A DNA stretch of 64,000 nucleotides from Candidatus Gastranaerophilales bacterium (GTDB lineage: Bacteria; Cyanobacteriota; Vampirovibrionia; Gastranaerophilales; Gastranaerophilaceae), in contig CALUQY010000009.1 of NCBI GenBank assembly GCA_944323035.1, positions 23,550 through 87,549 on the forward strand, given 5' to 3'. The position numbers and the translations under genes were made by a program. How positions within the stretch are numbered: position 1 is the stretch's first letter; every line of letters begins with the position of its first letter. Positions 1 through 8,344 of the stretch are shown here, piece after piece. The notes under the pieces are model-generated. The model searched no databases. It was given only the letters and a program-made list of their open reading frames with translations, and was not told the DNA's origin.

Positions 1-66
1 ATTATTAAGAAATATAGTTCAAAAAGTTTTGCAACAGCGCTAACCATAAATCAAACCGTTTCCTTT

Positions 67-870
67 CTATAATTGCGAATTTTTCTTTGTAAACGCACAT
101 TCACAATTATTTCGTTCAACAGGAATATTCTCTATCATACTAAATAACAGAGATTTTAAATTAGCAACATTGTTATTAAACACTTCAATAACGGCATGGT
201 GCGAAACCGGCGGAACATCACCAACCAAACCGGCATCATAGTCTGTGATAAGCGAGATATTCAGCGGGCACATATCCATTTCTTTAACCAGATATGCTTC
301 CGGAAACGCAGTCATATTAATAACTTCCCAGCCCTGACTTGTAAAAAATCTTGATTCTGATTTAGTTGAGAAACGAGGGCCATTGATAACAACAACAGTT
401 CCGGTTTCGTGAACAGTAATACCCAAATCTTTAGCGGTTTTAACAGCTAACTGTCTGAGTTCCGGACAATAAGTTTCTGCAGCAGACGGATGAGTAACAA
501 CAGGGCCTTCAAAGAAAGTTGATTTCCTGCCGTCAGTCCAATCAACGAACTGATCACAGATAACAAAATGTCCTGGCTCAACGTGTTTTTGTAAACTTCC
601 GGCAGCACATGGAGAAATTACGCGTTCAACGCCAAGAGATTTCATAGCCCAAACATTTGCCCTGTAATTAATAAGGTGCGGCAAAATTGTATGGTTTCTG
701 CCGTGACGCGGAATAAACGCAACTTTATGCGGGCCTATTTTACCTACAAAAGCACTGTCGCTGGGCATCCCGTACGGGGTTTCAATTCTGATTTCTTCAA
801 CATCATCAAGGAATTTGTAAAATCCCGAACCGCCAAAAACACCAATTGTAGCAATTTGTTTATTCTCCAT
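67..870 (-). CDS. mtnP: S-methyl-5'-thioadenosine phosphorylase
   Basis: Phosphorolysis of 5'-methylthioadenosine (or a related thio-nucleoside) to adenine and methylthioribose-1-phosphate, in methionine/purine salvage. The 267-residue protein has the family's usual length. Visible motifs are GGSGFY (13-18, phosphate loop), PRHGRNH (54-60), NMTAFPE (185-191) and TDYDAG (209-214), the PNP/MTAP type-2 set. GGAGAAAACT precedes the ATG. No partner gene is adjacent; the next gene on this strand is pilin locus 1, upstream. Adenosine versus inosine preference cannot be decided by eye. Family assignment is firm. Confidence 0.93.
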   Translation of the reverse strand: MENKQIATIGVFGGSGFYKFLDDVEEIRIETPYGMPSDSAFVGKIGPHKVAFIPRHGRNHTILPHLINYRANVWAMKSLGVERVISPCAAGSLQKHVEPGHFVICDQFVDWTDGRKSTFFEGPVVTHPSAAETYCPELRQLAVKTAKDLGITVHETGTVVVINGPRFSTKSESRFFTSQGWEVINMTAFPEAYLVKEMDMCPLNISLITDYDAGLVGDVPPVSHHAVIEVFNNNVANLKSLLFSMIENIPVERNNCECAFTKKNSQL

Positions 871-956
871 AGTTTTCTCCTTGCGCTATTCTTTTAAAAA
901 CAACGGAACTATTTTAACATAAACCAAATCGCAGGGTCAAGCCACCGGATTACCAC

Positions 957-986
957 TAAAAAATTGCGGGGGCATAAAGCCCCCGC
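957..986 (-). terminator. Intrinsic terminator of pilin locus 1
   Basis: Perfect 8-bp stem GCGGGGGC/GCCCCCGC (966-973 with 979-986) with a 5-nt loop. On the minus strand it is followed by AATTTTTTAG. It lies 5 bp past the pilin stop codon. Confidence 0.85.
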
Positions 987-990
987 GAAC

Positions 991-2038
991 TCAACGTTTT
1001 ACACAACGAACTTTGAAGTCTGTTGCGTGCGCATAATCGTGATACAATACACCGAGTGACATATGCAGATACCAGGCATCATCAATTGAAGCATTCAAAG
1101 AAGAAGACCAATATCTGTTCTCCTGTAAATTCCCGACCAGATTTCTATTTACAAATAAAGATGCAAGTTCCTCTTTTGAAGGCATTCTATAATCTTGATC
1201 CAAATTCTTGCAAACAGATGCAACGTTACCAGAAGTATTGGAATCTACATCTTTTTGATAAGGATAAGGTGCTACAACGTTACTATCAGTAGGATAAAAT
1301 GCCGTCAGGAACCCCATATCTTTACCAATAGTGTTTGGTCCTTTTGAGCCATTCAAATCATATACAAAATTGGCACACATTTTTCTCTGCGTATAAATAT
1401 CGTTTGGTTCAGACAGCAAAGTTGTGCAGCGGGGATTATAATAAACCGCAATGCTTTCGCCGTTAGCAGTTTCAAAGGCAGCAACTTTTGTATTAATAGC
1501 AGAAAACTCCCTGCCGCTCCAATCTGAAATAACTATATTATCTTCATTCAAATCGCCTATTGTTTTAGGCATTTCTATTTTAGAGGCAGCAAGAGTTGTA
1601 AGAGATGAGGCGAAGCCGCAATCAGTTAGATGCTCAGAATCACAAATATTATTAATTTTCAAAACTTTTGCAAGCCCGTTTGTAACAAAAGTTTCGGCTG
1701 CAGTATCTTCTGTAACGCTCCCGCTCTCATCTTCTGTAAGAGTTCCATAACCGTTTAGAGAAGGCATTAGTGCAATTGCCTGTGAAAATCGCGCATAAAG
1801 TGCTTTTCTCTGCGTGTTCCAAGTGCGTTCGTTTATGTTGCCCGTAAGGCTAGGTAACGTTATCGCCGCAACCACGCCGATTATCGTGAGGGATAATAAG
1901 ATTTCTGCCATTGTGAATGCTAAATTCTTGCTCGGATTCAATTGTGGAAGTCGCTCAGCGACCGACTCGTCAATTGTGCCTGTTAAGAGAGGCCCCCCCC
2001 CCCCCTGCATTTGTTAATACATTCCTGCGTTTTTTCAT
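991..2038 (-). CDS. Type IV pilin-like protein, locus 1 (poly-G phase-variable, out of frame as given)
   Basis: Surface or secreted pilin-like protein. It has a type III prepilin signature, A|FTMAEILLSLTIIGVVAAITLPSL-type: a basic/polar leader, Ala at -1, Glu at +5 and a hydrophobic N-terminal helix. A variable middle follows, with Cys in NICD and CANF, then a C-terminal domain with YRMPSKEELASLF, YWSS and VRCVKR that resembles Lcl_C/DUF1566. The RBS-supported ATG is at 2038 (AAAGGATAGAAGAACTT before it); 11 codons later come 13 G (1993-2005). With 13 G this start reaches a stop after 22 codons; 12 or 15 G would join it to the pilin. The frame that is open here begins at a poorly supported ATG at 2010. 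Paralogues are at 6602, 41579 and 55313. Confidence 0.85.
1993..2005 (-). repeat. Poly-G tract (13) in the 5' end of pilin locus 1
   Basis: Thirteen consecutive C on the given strand, so G13 in the coding strand, between the RBS-proximal ATG and the prepilin signature. In-frame reading from ATG 2038 needs a multiple of three (12 or 15). This is a candidate slipped-strand phase switch. Confidence 0.85.
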
Positions 2039-2317
2039 AAGTTCTTCTATCCTTTCTGGCTTCCCGCCATTATCTAATTATGATACCGGCTTTTCTTGCT
2101 CGACTCGCCGAAAACGAGTTACGTGCGTCACGCACTCCACTCTCGGCTCGCTCGCGCTGACCGCCGGTCCTTTCTTTTGTTCCGTTGGGCTGGAAAGCCC
2201 AAACTACTTTATCATAAGGCAATAGGTCATTAAGGCATTAGGGCAATAGGACTTTTTTTATCCATTCGGTCATTACGACTCATTGCCTTATTCTCTTATT
2301 GCCTTATTGCCTTTTTC
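2039..2317 (-). promoter_or_regulatory. Structured 5' leader of pilin locus 1
   Basis: About 280 nt between promoter and start codon with no gene. From the promoter it holds (i) 2216-2316, GGCAATAAG-type repeats that form a long imperfect inverted repeat, (ii) a GTTGGGCT/AGCCCAAAC hairpin at 2184-2204, (iii) a short GC-rich palindromic patch (2098-2170) absent from loci 3 and 4, and (iv) the RBS AAAGGATAG. Loci 3 and 4 share (i), (ii) and (iv) nearly identically. Confidence 0.6.
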
Positions 2318-2346
2318 ATTATGTACGATTTTTTCATTTTAGTCAA
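2318..2346 (-). promoter_or_regulatory. Sigma-70 promoter of pilin locus 1
   Basis: On the minus strand, -35 TTGACT (2341-2346), a 17-bp spacer and -10 CATAAT (2318-2323). The same 17-bp geometry and an almost identical spacer end (GTA before CATAAT) occur at loci 2 and 4. Confidence 0.75.
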
Positions 2347-2347
2347 G

Positions 2348-2376
2348 AGTGAGGGCGCCCTGCGGGCGCCCTCACT
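2348..2376 (-). terminator. Hairpin downstream of gltX
   Basis: Perfect 13-bp inverted repeat AGTGAGGGCGCCC/GGGCGCCCTCACT with a 3-nt loop, 4 bp past the gltX stop. The following minus-strand sequence is only weakly T-rich, and the pilin locus 1 promoter starts right after it. It probably separates gltX from pilin transcription. Confidence 0.6.
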
Positions 2377-2380
2377 TCAA

Positions 2381-3844
2381 CTATTTAATTGCTTTTTCAA
2401 CTCTTTTAAGAACTTTATCTTTACCAAGAATTGCAAGGGTTGCGGTCATATCTGCACCGCGGGTTCTGCCTGTAACCGCTGCACGTATTGCCCACATAGT
2501 TTGTTTTGGCTTAATACCTTTTTCTTTGAACTCTCCGCGGAAAACTTCCAGTTTTTCGTGAAGGTTTTCTTCTTCAAATTCCCAATCTTTTGCCTGTCTG
2601 GCAAACTCTTTAAGAACTTCTTGCGAAACTTCCGTATCAAGGACATCCCTTTGAACTTCGGGTTCTATTTCGACTGTTTCACCGAAGAAATAAGGAACAG
2701 CGTCAGTAATATCAGAGAGGATTACGAGCGGTTCGCGGGTAACTTCAACCATTCTTGTATACTGCGCATCAGTAAGTTCTGACAGGTCGTATTTTGTAAG
2801 GAACGGTTTCAATTTTTCTTTCAGAGTTTCTATATCAAGCATTTTGATATAGTGGCTGTTCATCCAGTTTAACTTGTCATATTCAAAGATTGAGTTGGAA
2901 GAAGAAACATCACCAATTCTAAAATCTTTAGCGATTTCATCAACGGTTTTAATTTCTTCCCCGTCAGAAGGCGACCAGCCTAAAAGTGCGACAAAGTTAA
3001 TCAAAGCTTCTGTCAGATAACCTTTTTCAACGAATTCGCTGACAGCAGTCGCGCCGTGTCTTTTTGACAATTTGCTTCTGTCAGGCGCCAGAATCATGCC
3101 GAGGTGCCCGAATTTAGGAACTTCCGCGCCCAGAGCTTCATAGATTAAAATTTGTTTGAAGGTATTTGAAATATGATCTTCGCCGCGGATAATATGAGAA
3201 ATCTTCATCAGCATATCATCAACTACAACAGCAAAGTTATAAGTCGGTGTTCCGTTAGATTTCATAATAACAAAGTCGCCGAAAAGGTCAGTATTTTGTT
3301 TTAATTCACCTTTAACTAAATCGTTAAAAGAGAGTTCGCTTGTCGGGTGGAAAGCTTTTTGAGCTTTTGAAATATTAAATCTGATAGCCGGTTTTCTGCC
3401 TTCAGCGATTAATTTAGCTTTTTCTTCCGGCGTAAGATGTTCGCATTTTTTAGAATAAACATAAGCCTGTTTATTAGCTGTTGCGATTTCTTTTTCGTGT
3501 TCAAGCTCTTCCGGTGTGCAGAAGCATTCATAAGCAAATCCGTTATCTAGCAGCATTTGCGCATATTTAGGGTAAATATCAAACCTTTCGGATTGAGTAT
3601 AAGGCCCGTATTCACCGCCGACATCCGGCCCTTCATCCCAGTTCAGCCCGAGAGCCTTTAAACTGTCAAAAATATTATCAATATAAGCCTGAGATGTTCT
3701 CTCAGCATCGGTATCTTCAATTCTTAAAACGAATTTACCATTATTTTTCTTTGCAAACAAATAGTTAAATAGTGCAGTTCTTGCAGTCCCAACGTGTAAA
3801 TTTCCGCTCGGTGACGGTGCAATTCTAACTCTAACTTCTGACAT
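2381..3844 (-). CDS. gltX: Glutamate--tRNA ligase
   Basis: Charges tRNA-Glu (class I synthetase); 487 residues from ATG 3844, normal for bacterial GltX. The N-terminal APSPSGNLHVGTAR carries the HIGH-type motif (HVGT, 17-20), and SKLSKRH around residue 245 is the KMSKS-type loop. A longer frame begins at 3874, but GAAGG seven bases before ATG 3844 and the conserved start MSEVRVRIAPSP decide the start. It lies alone between pilin locus 1 and the 4-kb region. Whether it is discriminating or non-discriminating (charging tRNA-Gln too) cannot be read by eye, and no gatCAB is in the window. Confidence 0.96.
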   Translation of the reverse strand: MSEVRVRIAPSPSGNLHVGTARTALFNYLFAKKNNGKFVLRIEDTDAERTSQAYIDNIFDSLKALGLNWDEGPDVGGEYGPYTQSERFDIYPKYAQMLLDNGFAYECFCTPEELEHEKEIATANKQAYVYSKKCEHLTPEEKAKLIAEGRKPAIRFNISKAQKAFHPTSELSFNDLVKGELKQNTDLFGDFVIMKSNGTPTYNFAVVVDDMLMKISHIIRGEDHISNTFKQILIYEALGAEVPKFGHLGMILAPDRSKLSKRHGATAVSEFVEKGYLTEALINFVALLGWSPSDGEEIKTVDEIAKDFRIGDVSSSNSIFEYDKLNWMNSHYIKMLDIETLKEKLKPFLTKYDLSELTDAQYTRMVEVTREPLVILSDITDAVPYFFGETVEIEPEVQRDVLDTEVSQEVLKEFARQAKDWEFEEENLHEKLEVFRGEFKEKGIKPKQTMWAIRAAVTGRTRGADMTATLAILGKDKVLKRVEKAIK

Positions 3845-3897
3845 TTTATAACCTTCTTTCTTAAATTTCGGCAATATTAGCTCCTGACAAATTCAAA

Positions 3898-3918
3898 ACG
3901 GTTGTTATCAACAACCGT
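3898..3918 (-). promoter_or_regulatory. Perfect hairpin upstream of gltX
   Basis: ACGGTTGTT and AACAACCGT (9-bp stem, 3-nt loop), followed on the minus strand by TTTGAATTTG. It lies ~55 bp upstream of the gltX start, so it may be a weak attenuator or the end of an upstream transcript. The rest of 3845-4142 shows no gene. Confidence 0.35.
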
Positions 3919-4142
3919 AGAATTTGAAACGTCGCTATCGTAGTGTTTCGCCACCTGCTGCCCCCGCTCACGCGCGGTCACACTGTGGCTACACCGGCTG
4001 ACGCATATAAAATACCATGAGCACAATCTTTTTTCAAGAAAAAAGATTAATTTTTGTAAAAATTTCTGTTGCACTAGCAAAAAAATATCTTTATCAGTAT
4101 TGATATGCTATCATCAAAGTATCTTCAAAGTGGAGGCTGAAA

Positions 4143-4937
4143 GTGGTCGTATCCGGCATCAATAATTATCAAACACAGACTTTAAATTTCGGTGCAAAAA
4201 CCCGCTCTGAACGCGAAGCTGAAAAACAAAAATCATACACACGTATGGTTAATGTTGTAATGCCGGAAGAGGATTTGCTTATTCTTGATGCTGCCAAAAA
4301 GGCTAAACGGGAAAGAGAATTAAAAGAAAAAGCACGCAGGGAAGAAGAAGCGCGTTCACAAACCTCTGAAAAGCAGTATAAACAAGATGTAAAAGAACTT
4401 AAAGATACGCAAAAAATAATAAAAGATATAACGCAGGGTGATAAAGATTCAAACTTGCTTGCCGGCGGAACATTAAAGAAAATCGGTACAGCCGCAGATA
4501 TTTTAATCACAGCAACGTTAAGCGGTATGGCGCTTCACTGGAGTACGGGCAAAGCTTTCATTATGCTTAATAAATTCTTTAAAAAGCCAAAAGTTGCCAA
4601 GGTTATAAATAACGTTAAACGCCCGTTCCAAATTATCGGCTCGTCTATAGCGGAAGGCGCGCAAACCGCATGGCATTCTATGACACGCAAAGTTAAAGCA
4701 ACCGATAGCGGTAAAAAATTCATCAACTCTAAACCGGTACAAAAAATCAATGAAGGACTTGATGAAATCAAAACTTCATACAAAAACTTTAAAGCAGATG
4801 CAAAAGCTCTTACCGTAAATGATATCAAATCCGGTATATCAACAGTATTTGGCGTAAGCGGATTCGGCGCGGCAGTCGTTGAAAAACTCGACAAATTATC
4901 ATCTAAAAAAACAGATAAAGAACAAAAGGACGAATAA
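4143..4937 (+). CDS. Hypothetical protein with N-terminal NFGAK motif
   Basis: 264 residues from a GTG start with GGAGG six bases upstream. Not recognised as a named family. Residues ~13-19 (LNFGAKT) carry the F-x-A-K patch seen in other lineage-type proteins here. Residues ~20-100 are highly charged and Lys/Glu-rich, probably coiled coil. About 118-140 are apolar (ADILITATLSGMALHW), a possible membrane segment, and the C-terminal half is amphipathic and Lys-rich. It overlaps the next gene by one base (TAATG), so the two are translationally coupled. Function unknown. Confidence 0.75.
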   Translation: MVVSGINNYQTQTLNFGAKTRSEREAEKQKSYTRMVNVVMPEEDLLILDAAKKAKRERELKEKARREEEARSQTSEKQYKQDVKELKDTQKIIKDITQGDKDSNLLAGGTLKKIGTAADILITATLSGMALHWSTGKAFIMLNKFFKKPKVAKVINNVKRPFQIIGSSIAEGAQTAWHSMTRKVKATDSGKKFINSKPVQKINEGLDEIKTSYKNFKADAKALTVNDIKSGISTVFGVSGFGAAVVEKLDKLSSKKTDKEQKDE

Positions 4938-5425
4938 TGTATATTACCCCGGTCAATAACGTTATATATTTTCGTGCTAAAACTACCGATGAGGACAGGG
5001 ACAAGAAAAAAGTTACACCTCAAGACGCCGCGGTAGCAACCGGTGCTGCCGGCGCAACAGGTTCTGCAATAGCGAGCAAAGGAACATTTAAATCGTTTTC
5101 ACAGGCAAACAAAAAACTTAATACGACCGCTAAAAATCTTAAAACCGGACTCGAAACCGCAACCGACGTTTCTAAAAAGGCTCACGGCATACTTGGTAAA
5201 TTCAAAGCCAACTGCCTGCATTTTAAAGAAAAATTTATAGATTTCGGCAAAGGCGTTTCAAACTCAAACCTTCTGAAACCAATCCTTGAAAGTAAGGCCT
5301 ACAAAGGTGCCGCAACCGTTGCCGGCGGTGCAACAGCAGGCATCGTTGCAATCTCCGGAATAGGCGAAATGTTCAATACTTTCGCTAAAAAAGCCCAACA
5401 GTTCTCTACAGATAATGATGATTAA
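4937..5425 (+). CDS. Hypothetical protein, partner of the 4143 gene
   Basis: 162 residues; the ATG overlaps the preceding stop. Not recognised. The N-terminus NVIYFRAKTT repeats the F-x-A-K patch. The middle has Ala/Gly-rich stretches (TGAAGATGSAIASKG; GAATVAGGATAGIVAISGIG) that could be short membrane-associating helices, with Lys-rich segments between. Its design is similar to the gene upstream, with the Gly/Ala helix nearer the C-terminus. The pair probably act together, perhaps at the membrane, but no function can be assigned. Confidence 0.7.
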   Translation: MYITPVNNVIYFRAKTTDEDRDKKKVTPQDAAVATGAAGATGSAIASKGTFKSFSQANKKLNTTAKNLKTGLETATDVSKKAHGILGKFKANCLHFKEKFIDFGKGVSNSNLLKPILESKAYKGAATVAGGATAGIVAISGIGEMFNTFAKKAQQFSTDNDD

Positions 5426-5449
5426 GACTTTTTATGCTAAAATTCTTTT

Positions 5450-6577
5450 ATGAACGATTTTGTTATAAAAGAAATTTTGAATGCAGATTTAATAAATGAA
5501 ATCCGTGCAATCGGATTTGACAAAAACTATGCACCTTTTGTCATTGACAAATACGATTATAAAAACCTGAAAATTTACAACCTGACAGTTCCGCAGGCAA
5601 ATATTCTAAAACAAACCGCGCTTTCGGTCGGTGCTGATTGTGCGACACACAGAGAGGTTATAACAGGAAAGGCTGAACAGTCCGACTGCATTTTAGGCGG
5701 AAGCGTTTCCGCCTTAAAAAAGATTGCGGCAAAACTTGAAGGACAGCCTTTTGGATTGAAATTTCTTAAAGACGCAATTTTAAAACAGCTTGAGCCAATG
5801 CCGCCGGTTCAAACAAAACTTGTCGGCATCCTTAACCTTACCCAAAACTCATTTTCTGACGGCGGGCTTTATTGGGATTTTGAAAGCGCAAAAGAAAAAT
5901 TTTTATCACTAATAGCAGACGGCGCTGACATTATTGACATCGGTGCAGAAAGCACAAAACCTTTTTCACAGCCGGTCAGTGCGAAAAATCAGCTCGAAAA
6001 ACTTATGCCGATTCTGGATTTTGCAAAATCACACGATGTAAAAATCAGCATCGACACCCGCAGCGCAGATGTTGCAGAAGAAGTTCTACGCAACGGAAAC
6101 TATATTATCAACGATGTTTCAGGGCTTGATTATGATGAAAATATGGCAGGGGTAATCGCAAAATACAACGCTCCGGTTATTCTTCAGCATTCAAAAGGAA
6201 CGCCTGAAACAATGCAGGTTTCACCGCAATACGAAAACCTTATGGATGAAATTTTCTTTACTTTGCGACAAAAGATTACAAAAGCCCGCACATCAGGCAT
6301 TGAAAACATAATAATCGACCCCGGAATAGGTTTTGGCAAAACTGCCGCGAATAACGTTGAAATAATAAAACGCATCGGAGAGCTTAAAAGTCTTGGCTGT
6401 CCGATAATGCTCGGGGCTTCACGCAAATCATTCTTAGGTGTTGAAGGAAATGACAACGACTTGAAAGACTCGCTGACGCTTGCATATAATGCGTTAGCAA
6501 TACAGGCGGGGGTAGACTATTTAAGAGTCCACAATGTCCGCCTGCATAAAAAGTTTCTTGAAAGTTTTAACGTTTAA
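5450..6577 (+). CDS. folP: Dihydropteroate synthase with N-terminal extension
   Basis: Condenses p-aminobenzoate with dihydropterin pyrophosphate in folate synthesis. 375 residues, about 100 more than the minimal enzyme. The catalytic TIM barrel starts at ~residue 122 with VGILNLTQNSFSDGG (pterin loop). IDIGAESTKP, SIDTR, INDVSG, DPGIGFGK and GASRKSFLG follow in the family order. The ~110-residue N-terminal part (EIRAIGFD...LTVPQANILKQTALSVGAD) is a separate domain of the kind fused to DHPS in some bacteria and resembles no catalytic folate domain I recognise. No other folate gene is adjacent. The Shine-Dalgarno is weak. Convergent with pilin locus 2. Confidence 0.93.
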   Translation: MNDFVIKEILNADLINEIRAIGFDKNYAPFVIDKYDYKNLKIYNLTVPQANILKQTALSVGADCATHREVITGKAEQSDCILGGSVSALKKIAAKLEGQPFGLKFLKDAILKQLEPMPPVQTKLVGILNLTQNSFSDGGLYWDFESAKEKFLSLIADGADIIDIGAESTKPFSQPVSAKNQLEKLMPILDFAKSHDVKISIDTRSADVAEEVLRNGNYIINDVSGLDYDENMAGVIAKYNAPVILQHSKGTPETMQVSPQYENLMDEIFFTLRQKITKARTSGIENIIIDPGIGFGKTAANNVEIIKRIGELKSLGCPIMLGASRKSFLGVEGNDNDLKDSLTLAYNALAIQAGVDYLRVHNVRLHKKFLESFNV

Positions 6578-6601
6578 GACCAGCCCCGTACGACAGGTGT
6601 G

Positions 6602-7670
6602 TTAACGTTTGACGCACCGCACCGCGAGGTTGTCAATAGCCATGTGGTTCATAACCCCTACTGAGAACTTGACATACCACGCTTCATCAATGGAAGATGA
6701 TAAAGAAGATGACCAGTACCTATCCTGTGTCATATTACCGATTAAATTTTTATTGATGAACAAAGCCCCCAGTTCTTCTTTTGACGGCATCCGGTAGTCG
6801 CTATCCTGATTTTTACAAATACCGCTTACATCATCCATCGCAACAGCCGTTGATGCATCATTAGGCTGTGGATACGGTGCAACTATCAAACTGTCCGTCG
6901 GATAAAATACCGTAATAACACCCATATCTTTGCCTATTGTATTTGGGCCCTTGTTGCCATTTAAATCATAAAGGAAATTAGCACACATTTTCTTCTGCAC
7001 ATAGATATAATTCGGCTCGGCTAAAAGCGTTGTACAGCGCGGATTATAATAAAGTGCAATACTTTCGCCGTTTGCAGTTTCAAATGCGGCGGCTTTGGAA
7101 TTAATCTGCGAATAAGAATGCATACTACCAGAACCACCGGAAGCCCAAACTACAGATACCGAGGTATTCAAAGGATTTAACGCTTCAAGGTCAATCGGGA
7201 AATCCATCTGGCTGCCTGCAAGAGTCGTAACTTTTTCCGGCAAACCGCAGTCATCGAGGTGTTCATTATCACAAATATTATTAATTTTTAAAACCTTTGA
7301 TAATCCGCCGGTCAAGAAAGTTTCCGCGACATTATCCACACCGTCGCCGGCGCCGGGAGAGGATTCCTCCTGCAGCGTACCATAACCGTTTAAAGAATCC
7401 ATTAACGGTATTGCCTGTGACAAGCGGGCATAAAGCGCTTTTCTCTGCGTGTTCCAAGTGCGTTCGTTTATGTTGCCGGTAAGTGACGGAAGCGTTATCG
7501 CTGCAACCACACCGATTATCGTGAGGGATAATAAGATTTCTGCCATTGTGAATGCTAAATTCTTGCTCGGATTCAATTGTGGAAGTCGCTCAGCGGCCGA
7601 CTCGTCAATTGTGCCTGTTAAGAGAGGCCCCCCCCCCCCCTGATAAAATCCTTACATTTCGATTTTTCAT
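6602..7670 (-). CDS. Type IV pilin-like protein, locus 2 (poly-G phase-variable, out of frame as given)
   Basis: Paralogue of locus 1 with an almost identical first ~80 mature residues (FTMAEILLSLTIIG..., NINERTWNTQRKALYAR). The middle diverges, and an Lcl_C/DUF1566-like C-terminus has YRMPSKEELGALF, RYWSSS and VRCVKR. The RBS-supported ATG is at 7670 (GAAAGGATGGAAAGA before it). It is followed by ten codons and then G13 (7628-7640). With 13 G the reading stops after 21 codons; 12 or 15 G would give ...PLLTGTIDESAAERLPQLNP... into the pilin. The open frame as given extends back past TTG 7576 to the tract. Its stop faces the folP stop. No clear terminator was seen. Confidence 0.85.
7628..7640 (-). 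repeat. Poly-G tract (13) in the 5' end of pilin locus 2
   Basis: Thirteen C on the given strand. The tract length (13) and the required phase (12 or 15 for ATG 7670) are the same as at locus 1, although the codons before it differ. Confidence 0.85.
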
Positions 7671-7850
7671 TCTTTCCATCCTTTCTTTTTTTCTAGTTAA
7701 TCAGTTAATTAGGATTATGGGAGTTTATCCGGGTTTATTCTCGTCAATTCGGTCATATTCCTTATTAACTCTTTAACCTATTAACTTATTAACTTTTATC
7801 GTCCATTCGACAATAATGACTCTTTGCCTTATTCTCTTATTGCCTCTTTC
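7671..7850 (-). promoter_or_regulatory. 5' leader of pilin locus 2
   Basis: About 180 nt without a gene. GGCAATAAG repeats lie near the promoter (7817-7850), followed by a TTAATAAG-type tandem block (7765-7796) that has an imperfect complement TTAACTGATTAACT nearer the gene (7697-7711). This is a different leader class from loci 1, 3 and 4. A close relative is found without a pilin at 30090-30250. Confidence 0.55.
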
Positions 7851-7879
7851 ATTATGTACCATGTTTTCATTTTAGTCAA
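7851..7879 (-). promoter_or_regulatory. Sigma-70 promoter of pilin locus 2
   Basis: Minus strand -35 TTGACT (7874-7879), 17-bp spacer, -10 CATAAT (7851-7856). The -35 and -10 hexamers match locus 1 exactly. From here to 8026 (~150 bp) I see nothing else. Confidence 0.75.
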
Positions 7880-8026
7880 GAGCCTGAAGAAATTACTCCT
7901 TTTGCTAATTTATATTATTCACGCCTTGATTTACCATACAAATAATCTATTAGCTTTACAATTACTATATTTTCATCATTCATAAATGCCGGAATAAACG
8001 CTAGAATAAGTTTGGAAGGGAATTTT

Positions 8027-8344
8027 ATGAAAAGTATTAAAGGATTACTGGGGAAAAGAATAAAAGAACTTAGACAGTCTAAACACCTGTCACAGCAAGA
8101 ATTAGCAGAAAAAATAGGGATTGATCAGAGAAATTTAAGCAATATTGAATGCGGAAACACTTTCCCTTCAAAATCTCTTACGCGCTTAGCCGCAGCTTTA
8201 AACATAGATTTACAGGAACTTTTTGACTTTGACCATTACAAAACCGATGAAAGCAGCATGATTGAATACATTCAGAAAAATTTAGCGAGCCTTTCACCGT
8301 CTGATTTGAGAACAGTTTACAGACTTATCAAATCTATGCATTAG
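8027..8344 (+). CDS. XRE-family helix-turn-helix regulator
   Basis: 105 residues. The N-terminal Cro/CI HTH (~res 8-62) has LGKRIKELRQSK, LSQQELAEKIGIDQRNLSNIECG and LTRLAAALNID, the classic pattern, followed by a short helical tail. The track frame opens with TTG at 8012, but GGAAGGG six bases before ATG 8027 supports the internal start. The gene overlaps the convergent MFS gene by 11 bp at their 3' ends. No target is evident; the region to its left is the pilin locus 2 promoter. Confidence 0.88.
   Translation: MKSIKGLLGKRIKELRQSKHLSQQELAEKIGIDQRNLSNIECGNTFPSKSLTRLAAALNIDLQELFDFDHYKTDESSMIEYIQKNLASLSPSDLRTVYRLIKSMH

Noticed and set aside
2008..2010. ATG immediately before the G13 tract of pilin locus 1 as the true start
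   Set aside because: It has no Shine-Dalgarno and no equivalent in the other three loci. The ATG at 2038 has a good RBS, as do its counterparts. It remains possible as a minor start.
1917..2225. Open frames opposite the pilin locus 1 leader and 5' end
   Set aside because: They mirror the pilin coding strand and recur only because the pilin paralogues do.
2216..2316. GGCAATAAG repeats as a CRISPR array
   Set aside because: Units are short and irregular and pair with each other as inverted repeats. There are no constant-length spacers and no cas genes in the window.
3877..4080. Minus-strand frame upstream of gltX
   Set aside because: No Shine-Dalgarno, atypical composition, and it contains the gltX upstream hairpin.
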